Below are positions 21,964-26,300 of a DNA stretch of 26,300 nt, piece after piece. Each line of letters opens with the position of its first letter. The first letter of the stretch is position 1. The notes beneath the pieces are model-generated. The model made no database searches. It was not told the origin of the DNA and saw nothing but the letters and a program-made list of their open reading frames with translations. Both the position numbers and the translations under genes were made by a program. This DNA is from an uncultured Collinsella sp. (GTDB lineage: Bacteria; Actinomycetota; Coriobacteriia; Coriobacteriales; Coriobacteriaceae). The stretch lies in the NCBI GenBank assembly GCA_900545835.1, contig URBB01000013.1, positions 1 to 26,300 of the forward strand, written 5' to 3'.

Positions 21964-22530
21964 TCAAATTTCCCTTCCGAAGGTGTGTACGATCTGAGTC
22001 CGATGATTTTCGGAAGCCAGCGGGCGCTCGCCCTTAAAGCTTCTTGGAAAGCGTTCTTTGAAGACCAGTGGTTTCTAAACTGGTAGTAACCACGTGACGT
22101 GTTGTTGTCACTATATCACCCCAGAAGAGGCCGCTTTCGTTGATTTATACGGTAAAACGTTTTTGCACCGCTCACGGTGATATTTCGACCGTTTACCGCT
22201 CGTTAACACTTCTACCTGCGGTTTTGAAACCGTTTCGAAATGCTTTGGCAAAAGATCGTAACTTTTCCTGTGTCTAAACAACGCAGGGCGGCTAAAAATA
22301 GCGTGTAGAAAAATTGCAGGTCATTGTGAAGATATGTGAATTGGTCTTTTTGACTTAATACCAGTTAGAACCAGTTTTGAGATTATCGGTGAACGGTAGT
22401 TTTCGACCGTTCACCGGTTACTTGTAATCGTTTGCAGTTGTTTTCCCATATGAATCGGGGAAACGCGATGGAGCGCTTGCGCGATCACACAATCTACCTT
22501 TCCAATCTCAACAGATGGCTCTACAACGCA
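21964..22530. promoter_or_regulatory. Long, palindrome-rich leader of the PTS operon
   Basis: About 570 bp without a gene. It holds the GntR box (22079-22094); a perfect 11-bp inverted repeat cggtgaacggt/accgttcaccg (22387-22397 and 22406-22416); related cggtaaa (22150-22156) and cgaccgtttaccg (22186-22198); gaaac-c-gtttc (22226-22236), like a LacI-type operator; and two accagt half-sites 10 bp apart (22360-22375). The base composition is more A/T-rich than the coding sequence. Several regulators probably bind here. No riboswitch fold was recognised. Confidence 0.55.
22079..22094. promoter_or_regulatory. GntR/DasR-like operator of the PTS operon
   Basis: ACTGGT-AGTA-ACCACG matches the DasR box ACTGGTCTAGACCACT in the arms ACTGGT and ACCAC and in the 4-bp spacing. 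It shares the core GGTAGTAACC exactly with the agaS box at 17788-17801. It lies 116 nt upstream of the IIA start. A GTGACA-17-TACTAC promoter (minus strand) would overlap it. Confidence 0.7.
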
Positions 22531-22565
22531 AAACCCCCTAGAACGATGTCCGTTCTAGGGGGTTT
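22531..22565 (-). terminator. Terminator of the SurA_N-like gene
   Basis: Perfect 15-bp arms aaaccccctagaacg / cgttctagggggttt with a 5-nt loop; on the minus strand the stem ends in TTTT. It lies 43 bp after the stop at 22608. Confidence 0.9.
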
Positions 22566-22607
22566 CATCAGATATTTCAGCTTCGCACTCGAAAGGTCGG
22601 ACAAACC

Positions 22608-23702
22608 TTACGCAAACAGGCCGTAGATGCTGATGTTGGCCTTGGCGTAGAGGCCATTAGCATACTCGGTCCACTTGGAGCTGGCGCTCGAAGCCTGCGA
22701 GGAATACTGCTGATAAGCAGTGTAGTAGGCGGTCATGGCCTGCTTGTAGGTGGCGCTATCGGTCGTAAAGGCATCATCGGCAAAGGCCTTGGCATAGGTG
22801 CTGTCGGCATCCTTCCAGGTGCCCTTCTCGCTATCCCACTCGTCACCGGCAAGGTTGATGATGTAGTCGGCGTAATCCTTGCTCGCGGTCTCCTCGTTGC
22901 CATCAGCAGGCTCGGTCGGAGCGGTCGGCATGCTTGCGGAGCTGTCGCCGACCTTCTTCTTGTAGAGCTTCTGCAGCGTCGCGGACTGGCGGACAATCTG
23001 CTTGGCCTGGTCCTTGGACACGCCATACTGCGTGGCCATGGTCTTGTAGTCGGAGGTGCCGATGGAATCCTCGGCGTACTTCTTCATTTCCTTGGAAGAA
23101 ACGGTAATGCCCTCGTCCTCGGCAGCATCGAGCAGAATCTTGTTGCGCACGTAGGACAGGATGACGTCGGCAGAGGGAGCGGTGTAGTTGCCATCGCCAT
23201 CCTTGACGGTGTCGAGGCTGTACTGGCTCTCAATGGCCTCGCGCGCGGTGATGTCGCTCTTCTTGCCGTTGTAGCTGTAGCTTGCCACGGTCGAATCGAG
23301 CTGGTCCTCGGTGAGGGTCGCCGAGCCGACGCCCTTGCCGCCAAAACCACCGTTGCCGATAAAGAAGCCAATCACGGCAGCAATCACGATAGCGACCACA
23401 AAGGCGACAATCATCGTCTTCTTGTGCTTGGATGCATGGTCGTCTTCGTCGGAACCCAGGATATCGTCGTCCTCGTCTCGCTCCTCGGGCATCAGATTCT
23501 CGTCGGCGGCATCCGCGGCGATCTGAGCCTCCAGACGGGCGTCCTCCTCTTCGGCCGTCGTACCGGCAGCAATGTGCTCGGCAGACGTACCGGCGACCAG
23601 ATCGATCTTCTCGTCCTCGTCACCGTCGGGGCCTTCGCCGCGCTCGATGATCTGGATGCCGTCGATCTCGTCCTTCTCGTCCTTCTTTTGAATCAGACCC
23701 AT
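22608..23702 (-). CDS. Membrane-anchored protein with acidic cytoplasmic tail and SurA_N-like domain
   Basis: 364 residues. Residues 1-92 are very acidic (KKDEKDEIDGIQ, ERDEDDDILGSDEDDHA), followed by HKK and one TM helix (~96-116, MIVAFVVAIVIAAVIGFFIG), giving an N-in, C-out protein. The outer part begins with a Gly-rich linker, then a helical region (YVRNKILLDAAEDEGITVSS, KYAEDSIGTSDYKTMATQYG, KDQAKQIVRQSATLQKLYKK) like the chaperone domain of SurA/PrsA foldases. No parvulin PPIase domain is visible. A Ser/Ala/Tyr-rich helical C-terminus follows. It may help fold exported proteins. Confidence 0.7.
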   Translation of the reverse strand: MGLIQKKDEKDEIDGIQIIERGEGPDGDEDEKIDLVAGTSAEHIAAGTTAEEEDARLEAQIAADAADENLMPEERDEDDDILGSDEDDHASKHKKTMIVAFVVAIVIAAVIGFFIGNGGFGGKGVGSATLTEDQLDSTVASYSYNGKKSDITAREAIESQYSLDTVKDGDGNYTAPSADVILSYVRNKILLDAAEDEGITVSSKEMKKYAEDSIGTSDYKTMATQYGVSKDQAKQIVRQSATLQKLYKKKVGDSSASMPTAPTEPADGNEETASKDYADYIINLAGDEWDSEKGTWKDADSTYAKAFADDAFTTDSATYKQAMTAYYTAYQQYSSQASSASSKWTEYANGLYAKANISIYGLFA

Positions 23703-23740
23703 ATCAGTTACTCCTTGTTAGGAAACATAGTCCGCAATAG

Positions 23741-23769
23741 AATACGCCCGACAGAGCGCCGGGCGTATT
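23741..23769. terminator. Hairpin between the isocitrate dehydrogenase and SurA_N-like genes
   Basis: Perfect 10-bp arms aatacgcccg / cgggcgtatt with a 9-nt loop. The U-tract is weak on both strands, so it may be a partial terminator for the upstream minus-strand operon. Confidence 0.55.
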
Positions 23770-23828
23770 GATTCTCAGGTTATACGCAAACACTTAAGTA
23801 CTATTTAGGCGTTTGCAGCGTGCATACC

Positions 23829-24914
23829 TTAGGCCAGGTGCGCGATAACGGCATCGGCAAAGGCCTGCGTGCCCACAGCGCCCTCAACGGAGCCGGTCTG
23901 GGCACGACGAACGTCGCCGGTAACCTGCTCACCCTCGTCGAGCGTGGCAGAAACGGCGGCGCGAATGCGATTGGCCGCGTCGTTCTCGCCCAGGTGATCG
24001 AGCATCATGGCCGCAGACAGAATCTCGGCCGTGGGGTTAGCGATATCCTGGCCAGCGATATCGGGCGCGGAGCCGTGCGTCGCCTCGAAGATGGCGCAGT
24101 CGGCACCGATGTTGGAACCCGGAGCCATACCCAGTCCACCTACCAGGCCGGCGCACAGGTCGCTCACAATGTCACCGTACAGGTTGGGCAGCACCAGGAC
24201 ATCGAAGTCGTTGGGGTTCTGGACCAGGCCCATGCAGGTGGCGTCGACAATCTTGTCGTTGAACTCGATATCGGGATAGTTGGCGGCCACCTCGCGCGCA
24301 ACGCGCAGGAACAGGCCATCGGTCGCCTTCATGATGTTGGCCTTATGCACGGCCGTCACCTTTTTGCGGCCGCAGCGGCGGGCATACTCAAAGGCATACT
24401 CCACAATGCGGCGGCTCTTGGCGATGGAAATCGGCTTAATTGAAATGGCGGAATCAGCGGCGAAGGTCTTCTGGCCCGAGCGCTCGACGAGCTGCGAGAG
24501 CTCCTCGACCTCGGCAGCGCCCTCATCGAACTCGATGCCGGCATAGAGGTCCTCGGTGTTCTCGCGCACGATAACCAGGTCGACATCGCGGAAACGCGAG
24601 CCGTCGCCCGGCTGCGACAGGCAGGGTCGCACGCAGGCGTACAGGTCGAAGTGCTTGCGCAGGGCCACGTTGACGCTGCGGAAACCCGTGCCGACCGGCG
24701 TGGTGATGGGGCCCTTGATGGCAACCTTGGTCTCGGCGACCGCATCGAGCACGTGCTGGGGCAGCGGCGTGCCAAACTCGTCCATGACGCCGGCGCCGGC
24801 CTCCTGGACATTCCAGTTGATCTGGATACCGGTGGCCTCGACCACGCGGCGCATGGCCTGCGTAATCTCGGGACCGATACCGTCACCGGGAATCAGGACT
24901 ACATCGTGCGCCAT
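23829..24914 (-). CDS. NAD-type isocitrate dehydrogenase (isocitrate/isopropylmalate dehydrogenase family)
   Basis: 361 residues. Family signature: VVLIPGDGIGPEITQAMRRV at the start, FRSVNVALRKHFDLYACVRP (the isocitrate-binding form with SxNVxLRK), IVRENTEDLYAGIE, VTAVHKANIMKATDGLF, LVLPNLYGDIVSDL and EATHGSAPDIAGQDIANPTA. Asp-Ile in APDIAG marks NAD rather than NADP use; NADP enzymes have Lys-Tyr there. It makes 2-oxoglutarate from isocitrate in the cytoplasm, probably for glutamate synthesis. SD gaggag precedes ATG 24914, 6 bp after the HEAT gene. Isopropylmalate or homoisocitrate activity is less likely. Confidence 0.88.
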   Translation of the reverse strand: MAHDVVLIPGDGIGPEITQAMRRVVEATGIQINWNVQEAGAGVMDEFGTPLPQHVLDAVAETKVAIKGPITTPVGTGFRSVNVALRKHFDLYACVRPCLSQPGDGSRFRDVDLVIVRENTEDLYAGIEFDEGAAEVEELSQLVERSGQKTFAADSAISIKPISIAKSRRIVEYAFEYARRCGRKKVTAVHKANIMKATDGLFLRVAREVAANYPDIEFNDKIVDATCMGLVQNPNDFDVLVLPNLYGDIVSDLCAGLVGGLGMAPGSNIGADCAIFEATHGSAPDIAGQDIANPTAEILSAAMMLDHLGENDAANRIRAAVSATLDEGEQVTGDVRRAQTGSVEGAVGTQAFADAVIAHLA

Positions 24915-24920
24915 AATCTG

Positions 24921-25619
24921 TTACTCCTCGTCTTCGGCGTCGTCAGATTTTTTAACGCTAGCACGCTTCTTCTTTTTGGAGAGATCCAGGCCAAAACGTT
25001 TAACAAGCATTTCGCAAATCTCGCTCGAACGGGCCTTGAGATAGCTGCCCTTGCCGTTTTCGGCGTCGAACTTAAGGCGCAGCGCGAGCTTCTCGGCAAC
25101 CTCGGCGTCAATCTCGCCCTGACCAAACTCGTACAGGCAGCCTAGCATGTCACGGTACTCAAGATCGCCGTGGTAGCACTGGATGGCCTCGTCCAGGATG
25201 GGCCAAGCCTCGCGCGAACGCTCGACGCTCGTGGCGCCCCATACGCACAGCAGGCGGAAGGCGGCGTAGCGCAGCGTGGAGGAAATCTCGTCGAACAGCG
25301 CGGTCTCGGCACCCTCAAAGGCATCGCCCAGCTGCTCGGGGCAGGTGGTGGCGAGCGCCGCAAGGGCATCGAGGGCCTCCCAGCGGGTCTGAGCCTCGGG
25401 GCGGTCGAGCGCCTCGATCAGCGCGGGCACGCAGGGCACGACGCGCTGCGGATCGCGCTCGGCAAGCAGGTGCAGCACGCGAGCGGCAAACTGGCGGATA
25501 CGGCGCGTGGGGCAGCCGAGCTCCTGGACCAGGCGGTCGACGGCGTTCTCATTCTCCTCTGCCAGCTGGAGCTGTGCCAGCTCCTCGTCGGTGAGCTGTT
25601 CGTCTTTATTTTCTGCCAT
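24921..25619 (-). CDS. HEAT-repeat protein
   Basis: 232 residues, all helical. Repeated helix pairs around 25-160 (RRIRQFAARVLHLLAERDPQ, RVVPCVPALIEALDRPEAQT, RWEALDALAALATTCPEQLG, LRYAAFRLLCVWGATSVE) have the HEAT pattern. The C-terminus is strongly basic then acidic (LSKKKKRASVKKSDDAEDEE). A protein-protein scaffold is likely; the partner is unknown. It is in an operon, 15 bp after the small membrane protein and 6 bp before the isocitrate dehydrogenase. Confidence 0.8.
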   Translation of the reverse strand: MAENKDEQLTDEELAQLQLAEENENAVDRLVQELGCPTRRIRQFAARVLHLLAERDPQRVVPCVPALIEALDRPEAQTRWEALDALAALATTCPEQLGDAFEGAETALFDEISSTLRYAAFRLLCVWGATSVERSREAWPILDEAIQCYHGDLEYRDMLGCLYEFGQGEIDAEVAEKLALRLKFDAENGKGSYLKARSSEICEMLVKRFGLDLSKKKKRASVKKSDDAEDEE

Positions 25620-25634
25620 AGTTACCTCTTCTTA

Positions 25635-26063
25635 CTATTTCTTAGCGTGCTTGCCAGCACCCTTGCTGTCATCGGTGACCGAGATGAGCTGTCGGTCGGC
25701 CGCGCCATTGCGACGCGCACGGCGGCGCTCCTCGGCATCGCCCGCGTCGGCGGCGGCTCGATGAGCCTTGTTGACGTTAAAGACCTCGTCGTGCTTGCGC
25801 CACGGACCGACGGACTCGCCAAAGCTCATCTTAAGACCGGCGATAAAGCCACCGAGCCAGCCGATCGGCGCAAACTGCACCAGCGGGAACAGCGAGAACA
25901 CCCAGGTCAGCAGGACGACTGCCGCCGCTCCTGCAAAGTTGGCAATCCAGTAGTCGCGCTTGGTGATCACGCGCTTTTCGCACGCCCACTGGCCGCACAA
26001 AAAGCCGATGTAAATCGCAAAGAGAAAGAGCACCAGCGCAAGCACCACGAACGTCCAGCTCAT
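25635..26063 (-). CDS. Small membrane protein with basic C-terminal tail
   Basis: 142 residues. ATG 26063 is preferred: ggggag lies upstream, and the protein starts directly with the TM helix MSWTFVVLALVLFLFAIYIG. A second hydrophobic stretch is NFAGAAAVVLLTWVFSLFPL, then a short re-entrant or TM segment (FAPIGWLGGFIAGLKMSF). The C-terminal ~60 residues are basic and polar (EERRRARRNGAADR). No family was recognised. It begins 5 bp after the stop of the His/Cys-rich gene, so they are co-translated. Confidence 0.7.
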   Translation of the reverse strand: MSWTFVVLALVLFLFAIYIGFLCGQWACEKRVITKRDYWIANFAGAAAVVLLTWVFSLFPLVQFAPIGWLGGFIAGLKMSFGESVGPWRKHDEVFNVNKAHRAAADAGDAEERRRARRNGAADRQLISVTDDSKGAGKHAKK

Positions 26064-26068
26064 AGGCG

Positions 26069-26300
26069 CTACTCCCCGTGATGGTGGCCGCAGCAGCACT
26101 CGTGGCCGTCGTCATGGCCGTGGCCGCCGCAGCACTCATGGTCCTCGCCGTGATGGTGACCGCAACCGCACTCATGGTCGTCGCCGTGCTCGCCGCAACC
26201 GCAGCCGTCCTCGTGAGCGCCATGCTCCTCGGGACGATACTGCGACCAGTCCAGACCGGCGGCGATAGCGTCGGCCTCCTCCTTGTAGAGAACCGTGATG
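26069..26300 (-). CDS. Partial: C-terminus of a His/Cys-rich, metal-binding-type protein
   Basis: Only the last 77 codons are in the window; the 5' part continues past 26300. The visible part starts ITVLYKEEADAIAAGLDWSQ and YRPEEHG, then becomes a low-complexity tail with repeats of HECGCGHHHGEDHECCGG and GHDDGHECCCGHHHGE before the stop at 26069-26071. Such tails bind nickel, zinc or copper, as in SlyD, HypB or UreE. The folded part is not recognisable from this piece. First visible gene of the operon. Confidence 0.75.
   Translation of the reverse strand, partial: ITVLYKEEADAIAAGLDWSQYRPEEHGAHEDGCGCGEHGDDHECGCGHHHGEDHECCGGHGHDDGHECCCGHHHGE

Noticed and set aside
22046..22060. ggaaagcgttctttg as a CcpA cre site
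   Set aside because: The spacing does not match the cre consensus, and CcpA control is not established for this group.
22432..22626. 64-codon plus-strand frame in the PTS leader
   Set aside because: It runs through a strong terminator hairpin, has no SD and shows no recognisable features.
1..26300. CRISPR arrays, insertion sequences, rRNA and riboswitches
   Set aside because: No regular spacer-repeat pattern, transposase, rRNA segment or known riboswitch core was seen on either strand.

Overview
The window looks like a chromosomal segment of a high-GC gut actinobacterium of the Coriobacteriia, most like Collinsella. This is an inference from the gene set, the codon usage and a nested 'ttggggacgttc' intergenic repeat of a kind I associate with that group; no 16S gene or other firm taxonomic marker is present.

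Positions 1-8700 form an accessory, defence-rich island. It contains a perfect 38-bp palindrome, an atypical HTH regulator, a frameshifted phage/BspA-repeat remnant, and a three-component ABC conflict system (ABC-3C): a DUF2326-type ATPase, a small middle component and a C-terminal-domain component. The last of these appears split from a short transmembrane segment by a frame change. Next come an EcoRII-type restriction-modification operon with a near-perfect self-regulatory operator, an orphan excisionase-like HTH gene, and a RelE/ParE-type toxin-antitoxin pair. No integrase or transposase is visible.

Positions 8736-11743 hold a DeoR regulator divergent from galM, a REP-like nested inverted repeat that forms the end of a lone PTS IIB gene whose phosphorylatable His is Tyr, and tRNA-Thr(CGU).

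Positions 11906-22100 hold an amino-sugar/galactosamine-type catabolic cluster, almost all on the minus strand: YhcH, a nagA 3' remnant, a LacC/FruK-type sugar-phosphate kinase, a LacX-like epimerase, NagA/AgaA deacetylase, AgaS isomerase/deaminase, a GntR/HutC regulator, and a mannose-family PTS (IIA-YajC-IIB-IIC-IID). A flavodoxin-like gene is inserted on the plus strand. Palindromes resembling the DasR/NagR box lie upstream of agaS and of the PTS operon, and a weaker one lies upstream of the regulator itself, which suggests one local regulon. The simplest reading is phosphorylating uptake of GalNAc, galactosamine or a related host-glycan sugar, then deacetylation, deamination/isomerisation and a second phosphorylation. 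No tagatose-bisphosphate aldolase is in the window.

Positions 22608-26300 hold a membrane-anchored SurA_N-like protein and a minus-strand operon: a His/Cys-rich protein (partial), a small membrane protein, a HEAT-repeat protein and an NAD-type isocitrate dehydrogenase.
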